Positions 24,186-35,960 of a DNA stretch of 64,000 nucleotides are shown piece by piece; the stretch's first letter is position 1, and every line of letters begins with the position of its first letter. Under the pieces are notes generated by a model. It did not search any database and was not told the origin of the DNA. It saw only the letters and a list, made by a program, of their open reading frames with translations. Source of the DNA: Ricinus communis. Lineage: Eukaryota; Streptophyta; Magnoliopsida; Malpighiales; Euphorbiaceae. The position numbers and the translations under genes were made by a program. Where the stretch lies: contig NC_063260.1 in the NCBI RefSeq assembly GCF_019578655.1, forward strand, positions 9,798,501-9,862,500, written 5' to 3'.

Positions 24186-24642
24186 ATCTCATTAAGTACA
24201 ATAATTGCTTGTTTCCTACTATCGCTGCCAACACAATCACAAATACCATCATACTACACATAATAGAAAGAGCAACAAAATTCTTGATATTTTCCACCAC
24301 TTTTTCAAGTGCTTGAACATTTTTACCCATCTTCATATTCTCTTGTCTTAGAGAAGCTAACTCTGCTTTTAACTCAGCAACTATTCTGAAGTTGTTAGTT
24401 CTCATCTTGATCTAAGAATCAAGGCTTTCAATACTATTACTTAAAGCACTTCTAATGGGATAAGCGAGAATACACCAACCAAGGAATGAACCACATTTTT
24501 TTCCCTGGCAAAAGTAGTAAGGCCTTTTTTTGTTGTTTTTGTCTTTCTCAGAAATCCTAATTCCATCTTTTTTCTCACAATGACACATCTTGTTTAGGTA
24601 TCTCCCTTCAAATCCATTATCATTGCCACTATCCATGGACAT
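24184..24642 (-). pseudogene. GRF-type zinc-finger protein, one in-frame stop
   Basis: On the minus strand a 76-codon frame has a GRF-like zinc finger: CHCEKKDG, YYFCQGKKCGSFLGWC (Cys pairs at about 20-22 and 45-50). After TAG (24412-24414) the same frame continues 2 codons later with MRTNNFRIVAELKAELASLR, a predicted coiled coil, and a hydrophobic C-terminal segment (IMCSMMVFVIVLAAIV), likely a membrane anchor. Finger, coil and anchor is a common layout for small plant GRF proteins, often found near transposons. A single base change closes the frame. The function of the family is not established. Confidence 0.72.
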
Positions 24643-26469
24643 CTTAAACCTTGCAGAGATAACACATACTAACCATTAATCTTTCATTATGAAAAACTTC
24701 AAAAAAAAAAACCCTCAAATTCGGTTATCTTTGCAAATCCATTCAAGTCTATTTCAAATTAAAAAAAAAAAAAAATGACTTAAATCTTTGCAAATACACT
24801 TTATCTTAGATGTTTGATGCTCAACTCCCACGTTTTCTTCCGTATGTTCTCCAACTCGAAAGAGAGCTTTATTTTTTTGGTTATGTTTAAAGAGCAAAGT
24901 CCATTTACTATGAGAACATATCAATAAAGGGTATTTTAAGAAGTTACAGTAGCTATGAGACCCATTTCAACACCTTCACCATCTGTTTAAACAAAATATA
25001 CCGAATATTTTAATTGAGAGCGTATTCGGTTAGTTAAATATGAATAAAAATAATTTTAAATTAATTTTATAAAATGCATGTCCTGACTAATGATTAGGTA
25101 TAAACTCAAGCGGTATACAGTAATTAACCCTAAAAATAATCTAAAAGTCTATAAGCTTTATAATTATTTACTTACTTTTAATTTGTCATTACAGAGCCTA
25201 AAGGAAGACGCTAGAATGATATGTTTGGTGCTACTGACTTTATTATTCTGTTAGCTGTGAGCTATGACTTGTAATTGATAATCCTTCTTACAAAATTAAT
25301 AATTTCCAACCTAAATCATTAAAGAGCTATTCCACTTAGAAGTTTAAACTATTAATTAAGATTTAAAAATGATTTTATATTCTTATCATATTTTTATAAA
25401 TTTTCTTATTGTACTTGAAGTGTGAATGAATAATGCCCCTTATGTTATGCTGAAATATTTAATTAATAAAATTAAGATGATTAAGAATAAAAACAAATTA
25501 TAAAAGTTCCACTAACCTTATGTAGTAATCTTTTTAATAAATGTACCCATGTTTGAATTTAAAATTTTAATGCAATTAGTTAAATAAGTTTGGCATAGTT
25601 TAGTTATTTTATGTTATACACTTGTTTTGATCCGATAGGAGATGAAATACCAGTCCTAAATTAAGTTAACTAACTCTAAGTAGTACAAAAGGGTTATCCT
25701 CAAATAATATAGAAAAACATCAATTTTTCAGATCAAAGAGAAAGAAAGAATACATTATCCTATCAATCATTAATTTACAGTCTTTTCACTGAGAGGTAAA
25801 AGGATGATTATCAAAGAGATATATGTATAAAACAGAAAAATAAAAACTCGAAGAAAGCATAAATCAATTGATTCTATTCTATATATATTGCACTATTATC
25901 TTCCAATAAAAAAATTTTAAAATCATAATTATGAATACAAAAATTAGATAAAAACACATGATCTATCGTCTGTTATACATCAAATTAGAACTCAAATTAC
26001 TCAACAGTAATGATCAAAGATGAATCAATGGTCAAGCAAGAATATCAAAAGCAATTGGAGCAGTACGACCAAGAACATTTCCTCATTGGAGATGTTAACT
26101 GCAGAGAGGTTATTCAAGTTATATCTTGTTATTGGAAGAACTTATTTTGGGATAATAAATAAGACAGCAAAATATAACATAAATATGTGGGGCATAACCA
26201 ATATCCAATAACAAAATTCAAACTGGACTTTTACGATTTTTAATAAATTTATCTAATTCTTCTAAAATTTACTAAAACATTTCAATACTTACAATTTCTT
26301 TTTTAAATATATTATCCGATGAAAAAGATTTGGTGACATTACTGACGTAGCACAAAAAACCATTAAAATTAAAAGAAATTGAGTTAGAAGAAAATACTGA
26401 CTCATATGTCAAACGATGAGTTTTGATTTGATATCAAAACTCAGCATTTTAATCATATACAATAGCCAC
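24643..26469. other. AT-rich intergenic DNA
   Basis: No supportable gene. Short frames (for example 26020-26211) lack recognisable motifs. Confidence 0.6.
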
Positions 26470-26921
26470 CATTACACTTGCAAGCTCACACGAACCTAGA
26501 TCTTTGATTCCAGTCACCGGTGTTCTTAAAATTGAACTTGCAAAATAATAGGTTGTGCTAATATTTGCTTGGATTTTTGAAAAACCTGAGGACTACTTCC
26601 AGATTCACCATCAAATTGAAACACAAATCTTGGATCAGGTTCAACTTTAACATTCAAATGAAACTAAGCAACATATGAAATTTTGTTAGCTTCTTTACCA
26701 GTAGAAATCCATCCATTGTGAAACACACAAGCCTTAAACTCAGTTTCCGCCAAATCTAGTAAAGCATACGCTTTCCTTAAAAGCCTCCTGGAATTAAGGC
26801 CGCATGTAGTGCCACGTTCATAGGTGTAAATAAAGATTTTCAGAGAAAGCTTCGCAAAAGATTGATTTGGCAATTAAGCAGTCGAGAACGGATTTGCTCA
26901 AGTGGAATGCGTAGAGTAGGG
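26470..26921 (-). pseudogene. DUF1005-family gene fragment
   Basis: The minus strand reads, over three frames, a run of DUF1005 landmarks: FHLSKS (near 26920), KLSLKIFIYT...GTTCGLNSRRLL, ALLDLAETEFKACVFHNGWI, FHLNVKVEPDPRFVFQFDGE, SPQVFQ, and KNTGDWNQRSR. About 140-150 residues of the central domain are covered, with at least two frameshifts; the N- and C-termini are missing. DUF1005 is a plant-specific family of unknown role. The fragment could be a retrocopy or was carried by a DNA transposon; the sequence does not decide this. Confidence 0.72.
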
Positions 26922-27534
26922 TTTAGGGATACTCATCAGGAAAAATGTTATTATTAGGAGAAATGTAAGGGACTAAGCCTGTTTTGAGAGGGAAATTCTG
27001 GAGTTTGATTTTTCATAAATATGGAGAATAATATGGAAAAACAATAGAACGTGTTTGATTTAGTAACTAAAGGAATTTTGAGCGCCATATTGGCTACCAA
27101 TAATGGAATGAAAGGATAGAATGAGATAGATAAAACCTTCCAGTTTTGTTGTTTGGTAATGATACTGATTCCTGGTATGTTGTGCTAATTGAAACGGTGA
27201 GTTTTGATATCAAATAAAAATTCATCATTTTTGACATAGTGGGTTATTCAATTATTTTTATATTAATGGTCAAATGGGGCCGAGAGCTGTTCATTCCTAT
27301 AATTCTCATATTGTAAGCTCGAGGCTGGGTAAATCCTCAAACTAAGACTAAGGGAAGCCACTTTCTTAGCAATGGGTGGCCTTTATGTTCTATTAGAAGA
27401 GCAAATCGTGCAAGTTAAAAACTCATGGCCAAATGATCAAAAGTAGAGAGGTAGAAATTTAGATAGCGATAGAGAAAAAAGCCTTTGTTAATGACAATGA
27501 GGAAAGGGTCTGTCCCCCAAACTACAAATGGCTC

Positions 27535-27545
27535 TCCTTTTATAG
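27535..27545 (-). promoter_or_regulatory. TATA box of the B1 viral promoter
   Basis: The minus strand reads CTATAAAAGG, matching TTTATAAAAGG in B2 at 53099-53109, in the stretch shared by the two leaders. In caulimovirids such a box drives the genome-length transcript. Whether it is active here is unknown. Confidence 0.6.
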
Positions 27546-27609
27546 AGAATGAGCCTTACATAAGGAAAATATGGATAAGGTAAAGACAATAAGGATAAGA
27601 TAAAGTCTT

Positions 27610-27742
27610 ATTCTTTACACACATAAAAATAATAAGGATAAGAAAAGGAATCTTATCCTACTATACACTTTTAATTATTACGCATAAAGACAATAAGGAC
27701 AAGAAAAAAAATCTTATCCTACTATACACTTTTAATTATTAC
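27610..27742. repeat. ~65-bp tandem duplication rich in GATAAG in the B1 promoter
   Basis: Two adjacent units each contain AATAAGGA(T/C)AAGAAAA, ATCTTATCCTACTATACACT and TTTTAATTATTA. Further GATAAG/CTTATC copies flank them (27570-27610). GATAAG is the I-box/GATA-factor core found in light-responsive plant promoters and some caulimovirid promoters. Confidence 0.75.
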
Positions 27743-27779
27743 CACACTTTAATCTTTTGCACACCTATAATTATTACAT

Positions 27780-28618
27780 GAAATATGAAGGAGAGAGATT
27801 GGGTGTTGGCCTTTCTTTATTGCTTCAATTGACATCAGCATAAAAAAGTTGGATACCATGGGCCAGTGTCATACTCTAGTGGCTGGGAATCTTACATAAT
27901 GACATTTTACTATTTTGTGGTCAAACTTGGATCATCCAAATATGGGTAGCAAAGGCAAAGTGGATTGTTCAGAAGTTGAGTATTCAATTCATTGGTTATT
28001 AGGTCCATTGTAGGTGCAAACAAGTAGTGTAGAGACATTGATCTTTTCTTGGTCATTTCTTAATTGTAAAGCACGCTTTAATTCTTCTGTTATGTGCGGA
28101 GGAGCAAGACGTAAGGGCATTTCAATTGTCCTCTAGTATTGACAGATATTCTAGGTGGCATATGTGTCTGCTGAGAATTTGAAATAAGGCCTATGAAGAA
28201 CATAGATGGTATGATATCCTGAAGCCTTAGAGTTATTGTCTATGAACAGTTTATTTTCATGAATGATCTTGAGGAGATCATTTTTCCACTGGTATGGGAT
28301 TTTGAACCAAGTGAGATATTTCTATGGATAAGTCCCTGCATTTGCATGATAATATACTATGGAAAGACACCATAGAAATCATAGTTCACTTTCAATTTTT
28401 GGATGGATAGGAGAAAGATGATAGATTGAGCACCAAAGGTAATCTGGATAAAAGAAATTGGGTCGGATAGAGAGATAAAAAGTCTGCTGGATGACTATTA
28501 GACAATGGAACATCATATTTTTGGCAAAACTATTAACCTGTTTTATTGTGAGGCTCGAGGGAAGGTCTGGAGGAGAGGAAGGTTGTGGAGGTTTTTTTGG
28601 TGAGGAAGAAGAGGCCAT
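27780..28618 (-). pseudogene. Lineage B downstream ORF, copy B1
   Basis: A frame opens at ATG 28618 with a Ser/Pro-rich start (MASSSSPKKPPQPSSPPDLP) and runs 79 codons before a stop; similar coding sequence continues in other frames to about 27790. The same arrangement, directly after RNase H, occurs in copy B2 at 52071. Caulimovirid relatives in plant genomes carry a similar segment of unknown role. Confidence 0.6.
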
Positions 28619-29900
28619 AAAGATTATTGGAAGGTTAATTATTGAGGTAAGGAGAATAACAAGCTGGTGGTCTGGTTGTAGTTTTGAGAGTCTGGATAGA
28701 AAATCTGGAATGAGGTTTTTGGTTCCTTTTATATGTTGGACTTCAAAATTATATTTACTGAAACATGACTTTAACCTTAATAATTATTGCTCTAGTAAAG
28801 CTTTTTGGTTGAACTGAAGAATTTTTGGAAATGAAGAGTTATCCATTTGTACTAAGAAATGCTGACTGATAAAAAAGAATTCAAACTTCTTTACTCCATA
28901 TTTTACTACTAGGATTTCTTTGTACATTTAATGGTGATACTTTTCTGCTGAAGAAAATTGTCCTGATGCATGCCAGAACAGTTTTTCTTTGCCATTAAAA
29001 TTTTTAAGGAGAATAGCTTCCCATGCATGATCTGATGCATCTGTATGTAGGATGAGTTGTCTTGTAGATGGGATAGTGAGTGGTGGAGGATTCTAGGCCA
29101 ACTCTTTTAATTTCCTAACCGATGTTGTCTGTTCTGTTGTCCAATAAGGGGGGGGGGTGGGTTTTTTTTTAGCATCTTGGAAAGGTGACACGTGTAATGG
29201 GATATATGTGGTAAAGCATCCCTGATATAGTTGAGCATTCCAAAATTGATGGATCTGTTTCACAGTGAGATTCTCATTTGAAAAATTATCAAGATCTTTT
29301 ATCAAGTGTGGACCATATGTATATTGGCCATTTTAAAACGCATTCCAAGAAATTCTATTTCTTGCTGACCAATAATACTATTCTTTTCTGAAGTATTATT
29401 TCGTACTTTTGGATGATAGCAAGGAATTATTTTAGAAGCTGATGGTGATCTTCAACTGTCTCTGAGAACAAAAGAATATCATCAATGTAGATTAGGGAAG
29501 AATAAAGGATGGGTTCAAAGATCTGTATCATTGTTTTTTGGAATAAGGGCCATTTTGGGTCCAAAAAGCATGATAGTCCATTGGTATTGGGCATTTGGAA
29601 TACAAAAGGTCGTCTTATATCTTTCTGAAAGGTGGATACCCAATTGCCAAAATTCAGCTTTAAGATCAAACTTTGAATAGTATTAGGCCTTATGGATGTG
29701 CATTTTCAAGCTTGAGATACGAGGAAGAGGGAACTTGTTATCTTACAAGAAGTGGTTTAAAGACTTGTAATCAATTACAAGTCTCTTTTTCCCTCTTAGT
29801 TTTTCAGACCTTTTCTCTACATAAAAGGCTTGACAGGCCCATTGCGAAATTGTGGGCTCAATTAAGCCTTATTGTGGAAGGGCTAGACACTCTGTTCTGA
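28619..29900 (-). pseudogene. Lineage B reverse transcriptase/RNase H, copy B1
   Basis: The minus strand encodes FGNWVSTFQKDIRRPF, then QKTMIQIFEPIL and the YIDDILLF catalytic motif (29669-29427 is one open stretch of 80 codons). Downstream are the thumb/connection (IHQFWNAQLYQG, 29305-29093) and RNase H remnants to about 28620. Stops and frameshifts are frequent and parts of the finger region are condensed. Confidence 0.83.
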
Positions 29901-30129
29901 CAAGAGCTAGGTTTGTAGTTGACATTACTGGATGAGTAGCCTTAGTAGGATTGACATCCTCGTTAAGCTTAAAAGGAAGCTTGATGTAAAACTGAGAATC
30001 TTTCCACAATGGTAGAGGATGTTATAAATATGAATGGGACTCAAGACAGAAAGATAGGAAATTCTCTTTTATATGGTAGGAATGGTGGTTCTGTGTCTGA
30101 TATGACGAACATATTCGGGGTATCTATGT

Positions 30130-30487
30130 ATGGACAGAATTGTCTCTTGAACTTGATTCCTGTGGGAGGAATTTAAAGCTTTTGAGCTTGGTGATAGAAA
30201 TCAAATCCTACCAAAAGGTCTGTATTTGGGATGTCTGAACTAATAATATGTGTCCATACCACACAATTAGGAAAGAACCGTATCCCAATCTTTTGTTTCG
30301 TAATTAGGGTAGTTTTAAAGGTCTGACCATTTGCTACTCTGGAAAGCTGGGTGTGAGATTTTCAGTATTCAGGTGGGAGGACATCAGGATTCATCATGCT
30401 TCATTGAGCTCCGATATCAAAGAAAGCTATGAATAAAATAGGTTTTGAGTACTTTAAAGATAACACTTATACTGGAACATAGGGCAC
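30130..30487 (-). pseudogene. Lineage B aspartic protease remnant, copy B1
   Basis: Near 30430-30405 the minus strand reads FFDIGAQ, where retroviral-type proteases need Asp-Thr-Gly, so the Thr is replaced by Ile and a stop follows at once. Downstream residues NPDVLPPEY and the fold-typical DLL-like stretch around 30210 align with copy B2. It is not functional. Confidence 0.65.
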
Positions 30488-31690
30488 TAGAGATATCTTT
30501 TCGATAGCAAGCTAAGATAATTAGGGAATCGATGAGAAGAGAGTGGATATTGCATCACATTTGCTAGTATGTCTTCTTCACTTATCATAGGAAGATCATC
30601 CATTAAGATCAGAACTGTATCAGAATCAGAGTATGGAGAGGATTCTTCTAAGGAATCGGTAGAGTTTGAATGCTCCTCTACTTCTACTCCAAAGAGACTT
30701 TCTGGAGTGAGATCATCATGTTCTGACAATAGGGATTCTATGTCTTCTTCAAATGATTTTAGTAGAGACATGGACATACTAACTTGCTGGGTCATTTTTA
30801 CTGCCTTTTCAAGATTTTGGGGATAGTTTTTTGCATAATTCCCTTTTTTTGACAGATGTAGCATCTGTCTGATTTATTTTTCTGATTATTATTTCTTTGG
30901 AAGTATCTAAACTTCTTAGAAGTTGGCCTTTTTTTCCTTAATTTCTTATTGCCATTATGAGAATATTTTCAAAAATGATGCCTCGATATCTTCTTGTGTC
31001 CTGAGCAATCAAAATTGGAGATCTTGTATTTGATCTTCAAGTGACTTTTATTGTAGGCCTTTTGAACAATCAAGTTCCTTTGAGACAGTTTTTTAAATAA
31101 TTCTTGCTGGTCACACAGTCTCTTGATATATGAGAGTGTAAATTGCCAGATTTCTCCAAGAGTAATCGAGGTGACTGACCTTTTTGTTGTGGCGATCATA
31201 TTATTAACTTCTGGCTGAATTTCATCTGGAAGGGAGGTGATGAAAGTATACTTCAGGGTATCATCACCATCATGTCCACCAATGACATAGTACAACTTGA
31301 ACATTGCAAAGTAATATCGTTCAAGGTCCTTGAGTTTTAATGAACAACATTTCCGATCAAAATATTCTTGTTTCTGTTATTGTCTAATGAGATCAAAGCT
31401 CCCATTTTTTCTGAAGAATTTGCCATGATATATCTGATCCATGTGATTGTTACTGATGGTGTTGGCAAAATTATGAATTATAGCCTGGCAAAATTATGGT
31501 CCTGTTCCAGCAGTAGATTTTGGCTTTAGGTTTGGAGTCCCAATAGGAACGAAATATGATTGTGCATCATCCTCAGGTTCTACTACTTCTGGAGGAGGCT
31601 CAATAGTCGAGATATTCATGAGTATTTCTGTGATATCAGTCATTCTTGAGATATTAGAAGAAGAATCAAAATCATAGAAGCTGATTAAAG
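30487..31690 (-). pseudogene. Lineage B coat protein region, copy B1
   Basis: Two long open stretches (31304-30969, 111 codons; 30864-30487, 125 codons) in different frames. The first has GHDGDDTLKYTFITSLPDEI and LGEIWQF, a caulimovirid coat pattern, plus an unusual Cys/His segment (FDCSGHKK). The second begins after a knuckle CYICQKKGNYAKNY in which the His is Asn and the last Cys is Tyr. Downstream is very acidic (SEHDDLTPESL; SDSDTVLILMDDLP), as is common after caulimovirid coat proteins. Confidence 0.75.
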
Positions 31691-31737
31691 ATTAGTCCGA
31701 CAATTTGCTTTCTTTAGAGGTTGAGACTGTAGAATGC
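31475..31737 (-). other. Loop between the inverted lineage B copies
   Basis: Belongs to B1 (N-terminal coat region, with acidic PPPEVVEPEDD and LMNIST) and has no partner in B2, which begins at about 31738. The arms (30235-31474 and 31738-32978) are inverted copies, so a transcript across them could fold back. Confidence 0.7.
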
Positions 31738-32978
31738 AATGATTTTGCCAACACCATCAGCAGCAATCGCATGGATCAGATATATCATGGCGAGTTTTTC
31801 AGAAAATGGGAGCTTTAATCTCATTATACGACAACAGAAACAAGAATATTTTGATAAGAAATGTTGTTCATTAAAACTCAAGGACCTTGAACGATATTAC
31901 TCTGCAATGTCCAAGTTGTACTATGTCATTAGTGGACATGATGGTGATGATACCTTGAAGTATACTTTTATCACCTCCCTTCCAGATGAAATTCAGTAAG
32001 AAGTCAATAATATGATCGCCACAACAAAAAGGCGAGTCACCTCGATTACTCTTGGAGAAATCTGGCAATATACACTCTCATCTATCAAGAGATTGTGTGA
32101 CCAACAAGAATTATTTAGAAAACTGTCTCAAAAAAACTTGATTGTTCGAAAGGCCTACAATAAAAGTCACTTGAAGACCAAATGTAAGATCTTCAATTGT
32201 GATTGCTCAGGACACAAGAAGAAATCGAGGCATCATTTCCAAAAATATTCTCATGATGGCAACAAGAAATTCAGGAAAAAAGGTCAAATTCTAAGAAGTT
32301 TAGATACTTTCGAAGAAAGAAAAATCGAGAAAAAAAAATCAGACAGATGCTACATCTGTCGGAAAAAGGGCCATTATGCAAAAAAACTATTCCCAAAACC
32401 CTGAAAAAGCAGTAAAAATGACCCAACAAGTTAGTATGTCCATGTCTCTACCAGAATCATTTGAAGAAGTCATAGAATCCCTATTATCAGAATAGGATGA
32501 TCTCACTCCAGAAAGTCTCTTTGGAGTAGAGGTAGAGGAGCATTTATACTCTACCGATTCCTCAGAAGAATCCTCTCCAGACTCTGATTATGATACAATT
32601 CTGATCTTAATGATTGATCTTCCTATGGAAAGTGAAGAAGACATACCAGCAAATGTGATGCAACATCCACTCTCTCCGTCATCGATTCCCCAATTGTCTC
32701 AGCTTGCTATCGAAAAGATACCTCCAGTGTCTTATGTTCCTATACAAGTGTTATCTTCAAAGTATTCGAACCTATTTCAGTCTTATGAATCCCGATGTCC
32801 TCCCACTTGAATACTAGAAATCTCACACCCAACTTTTCATAGCAGCAAATGGTCAAACCTTCAGAACTACCCTAATTATAAAATAAAAGATCGGGATACA
32901 GTTCTTTCCTAACTGTGTGGTATGGACACACATTATTAGCTCAGACCTCCCAAATAAAGACCTTTTGGTAGGATTTTA
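31738..32978 (+). pseudogene. Lineage B copy B2, first part: coat region to protease
   Basis: It mirrors B1: GHDGDDTLKYTFITSLPDEI (31940-31996) ends at a stop, then 32012-32404 (130 codons) holds LGEIWQYTLSSIKRLCDQQE, a Cys/His segment and the knuckle CYICRKKGHYAK, whose last Cys is replaced by Leu. An acidic stretch with stops follows. About 45 bases are lost near 32775 against B1, removing the protease active-site Asp-Thr-Gly loop. The copy stops at about 32978 in the protease and resumes at about 50686. Confidence 0.82.
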
Positions 32979-33446
32979 TAACGATCCAGAACTAGATCAC
33001 ATGAGATACTGTCCGGTTTGGCCCTCACTGCCTTATAGTTTTGTCCCTTTGGCAGATTCGAGAACTTTCTAGGAGATCACCCGTCTTGGAATTTCTCTAA
33101 ACCAAGCACGTTTAACTTTGGAGTTCCTACAACTCCATAGCCAAACAACCAAAAGGCGCCTCAAGTGATTAGTTTCAATTTTTTACATATATGTTATCAA
33201 CAATTCCCTATCTCATTTCAATGTGCAATTCGATTCATACATGTACCCCCGTACCTTAGAATGTTGTCATCTTAAAAGCCTACCAAAAGCTGCTCCTTGT
33301 CTAGGCATTCTATTTTTGCCCTGGTGTCCACTTCCCACCCTCGTTGGACCGCTCCTCTAGGTCAGGTTGTCACATGCCCACCAGCTTCCGCCTGGTTTCT
33401 CCTCGAACCACACATTTACTAAAGGGTCCTGCTCTGATACCAACTT
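32979..33446 (-). mobile_element. Internal 5' part of an LTR element (LARD-like)
   Basis: Non-coding sequence following the LTR at 33447-35650 on the minus strand. It begins with a tRNA-Met primer site and has stretches such as GGTGGGCATGTGACAACCTG and AAACGTGCTTGG that I recognise from non-coding leaders of plant LTR elements. It ends abruptly at viral B2 sequence near 32979, so the rest of this element is missing. Confidence 0.65.
33431..33442 (-). other. Primer-binding site complementary to initiator tRNA-Met
   Basis: The minus strand reads TGGTATCAGAGC four bases after the LTR end (TGACA). This orients the whole LTR family in the window: LTRs start TGTAA(C/T)ACCC and end GTGACA. Confidence 0.87.
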
Positions 33447-35650
33447 TGTCACGGCCCGATCTGTGGGCCAGTGACCAGCACTAGAGAATGGGTAGGCTTA
33501 AGGCCACCAAATCCCATAGTAAGCCTTACTAATCGATAATTCAATAAAATGCTTATAAAAATATAATATTAATCATGTATGACATGCCATATACAAATCT
33601 AATTGGTCAATTGATAACATTTCACGTCCATTATAGACCAAGATAATTATAACAAATAAAAAAAAATACTACTGCGAAAGGTCTAGAATATAAATAACTA
33701 AAAATATGAAAGTATAGATTATTTGCAATAAGCTTGATGAAGAAAGAAGTCGGGCTGTCAAAATGCAGGACGGCAAAGTACTCTAACTGTCACCTGAAAA
33801 ATAAAATTGAGACTGTTAGTCTCGAGAGTGAGTTAAAATCACATAACCCTGTAACTATTCCAGTCTCCTCAATAAAATAATATTCATTAACTCAGTATAT
33901 CATATGCCATTGTGTATCAAAATACGAGTCATACCATAATTTAGAAAGAAAAGTATATCTAAGACTTATGGGACGAGTGGCTCAGCAGAACCCTAACCCC
34001 AAACACTAGTAGCCTTTCGGCTCTCTTATTCCAATAGGTATGGCGCCCAGAGAGCGAAGCTCAACTAGGGTCCTTACATCCAACCTGGACTCTTGTTCCC
34101 CAATTAAGCCAGCGTCCAGAGAGCATTGCTCGACCAGGGACCTTTCTCCAGCAGTCAAACTTTCATAGCCCAGAGAGTTATACTCGACCAAGGAAAAATC
34201 TAAAAACAACCTTTGTTACGTGTCTCCGATTATTACCAATGCGCACGGGGTCCTAATGCAACCCATCAGGTGGCATGTTCTACTTTCACCTCATCCAAAA
34301 AACACAATCATAACATAGATAAAAAAAATCATAATTAGACTATTCATAGGCAACATAATTTATTCGATTACGTACTGAGAAATAAAATTTAGTAATATCG
34401 GGTAAAACAAACACGCAAAATATCTATAGAGATAATAATAATAGTATTAAATTAACATTATTTAAAATATCATAAATAACGAGATAAATTAACTAATAAT
34501 AATATTAATATTATTCATGATGATTATCAATTAAATGAAGTTCACTAATAATAACGATAATGATAATCATACATAAACATTAATCATTAAATATCATATG
34601 AAATCTAGAAATGCTAATGTACAACGATTATATGACTTTAACTCACAGTTCTGTCGCGCTCCGCAGTCCGCTCTTACGCCTCGGGTGGAGCTGGCGAAAT
34701 GGACGGATTATCTATTAACGAAAACACTCAGTTAATATACATTCTTAAATTTTCCTAGGCCTAGACCCCTAGACTAGACTGCCTAAAATTATTTTAAACT
34801 CGAGAATTCTGTCGAAAATTCGGTAGAACCTCCTCTAAAATATGAACTTTTACCCCCCTATAACAGATCTAGAACCTGCTAGATACACTCCAAATATTCT
34901 GCGATTAATTAATGGGAGTCGGGCCACTAAAACTGCATTATTTTTCCTGACTCTGTAACACACCACAAATCACAATTAATTAAATCCAATTAATTTCAAG
35001 TTATCCATAATTGACAATTAATAGTAACAATATTTTTCGAGAATTACAACATAATTTTTAAAGTCTAGATAAAATTATACCAAACCGAAATTTTAAAATT
35101 TCACGCGTCCGAAAACACGGGAGTCCGGAAGCTAGTCTTGCCAACAGTGTCAGAATTCGAATTCGGAAGTGCCTACGCGAAGCTCAAGTTGCAAGGAGTT
35201 CGAAAACATGAGAGTTTCAGCTGGAAACTCACCGGAGTGCACCGAATTGGGGCCGAAAACTCGCCGGAAAGCACCAGATCGGGGCTGGAAACGGGCTCCA
35301 ATGAAGCTTGACCGAGGCTGTCGGCGAGAATTTCATGATGGGGGAGCGCGACCTAAAGGTTTCCGGTGGTGGGGAGCTTGATTCCGGCGTCAGATGGCAA
35401 AATGGATGCTGGCAAGAGGCCGAAACGGCGATGAAAGCTTCCTTTCCTTCAACGATGCCGCTGCCGAGGGGAAGGAGGGGAAGGACGGCGCGATAGCAGG
35501 AGGAAGGGCTCGGCACAGGCAGGGAGGGGAAGCGGCAGTCATCGGGGAGAGAAGGTGAGAGAGAGAGGAAGGGGGGAGGGAAAACGAAGGAAAAAGGGAA
35601 AGGAGAGAGGGGGAGGAAGGAAAGAAAAAGGAAAGGAAAATATATATATT
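33447..35650 (-). repeat. 5' LTR of a LARD-like element, truncated at its start
   Basis: On the plus strand it starts TGTCACGGCCC and follows the solo LTR at 41336 block by block (AGGCTTAAGGCCACC, GTGGCTC...AGAACCCTAACCCCAAA, GCCTTTCGGCTCT, ACTTTAACTCACAG) to about 35000. Beyond that it diverges: a GC-rich 35100-35480 and a GA-rich 35500-35640 stretch with no match to the CT-rich part of the other LTR. The expected outer end (TGTTACA on the plus strand) is absent; viral A1 sequence starts near 35651. Confidence 0.82.
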
Positions 35651-35759
35651 TTTTCATTCTATATTTGTTAGTCTCTCCTTAGTTTTTAACAAGTGTATGC
35701 TCTGTGCTTGCCTCGTCTGAGGATCCTGCATACCAGAAACTTGTTAGTTTTTATCCCCT

Positions 35760-35773
35760 TGGTATCAGAGCCA
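35760..35773 (+). other. Viral primer-binding site (tRNA-Met), copy A1
   Basis: TGGTATCAGAGCCA in the leader, 188 bases before the first viral ATG (35961). It is complementary to the 3' end of initiator tRNA-Met, the minus-strand primer of Caulimoviridae. A2 and A3 have lost this segment. Confidence 0.9.
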
Positions 35774-35960
35774 ACAAGGTTCCTCGGAAGAGAAGATTAT
35801 TTACATATAAGATATTTTAAAATTATTTTAATCTACATCATAGCTGTGCTAAACAAACTTGTTCATTTATGCACAGTAATAAGTCCCGTTTGATTTAAGG
35901 GTAGTAAATCTGGTGGCTTGGTTCACGTTTGTTTAGAAAGTTATTTTGATTTATTTTAAA

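Larger units (their letters stand above)
27310..31737 (-). mobile_element. Endogenous pararetrovirus, lineage B, copy B1
   Basis: On the minus strand, in order: coat-protein region with zinc knuckle (about 31690-30490), aspartic protease (about 30430), reverse transcriptase with YIDDILLF (about 29500), RNase H to about 28620, a short downstream frame (from 28618) and a leader/promoter with TATA box ending near 27310. There is no integrase and no LTR, which with this domain order indicates Caulimoviridae. No movement-protein part is visible. It is inverted relative to copy B2, which starts about 260 bases away. All frames are broken. Confidence 0.85.

Noticed and set aside
35229..35657. A 142-codon Pro/Ser-rich minus-strand frame
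   Set aside because: It falls in the GC- and GA-rich end of an LTR; low-complexity composition and no motif.
35760..35773. A tRNA-Met fragment
   Set aside because: Only the sequence complementary to the tRNA 3' end is present; it is a primer-binding site.
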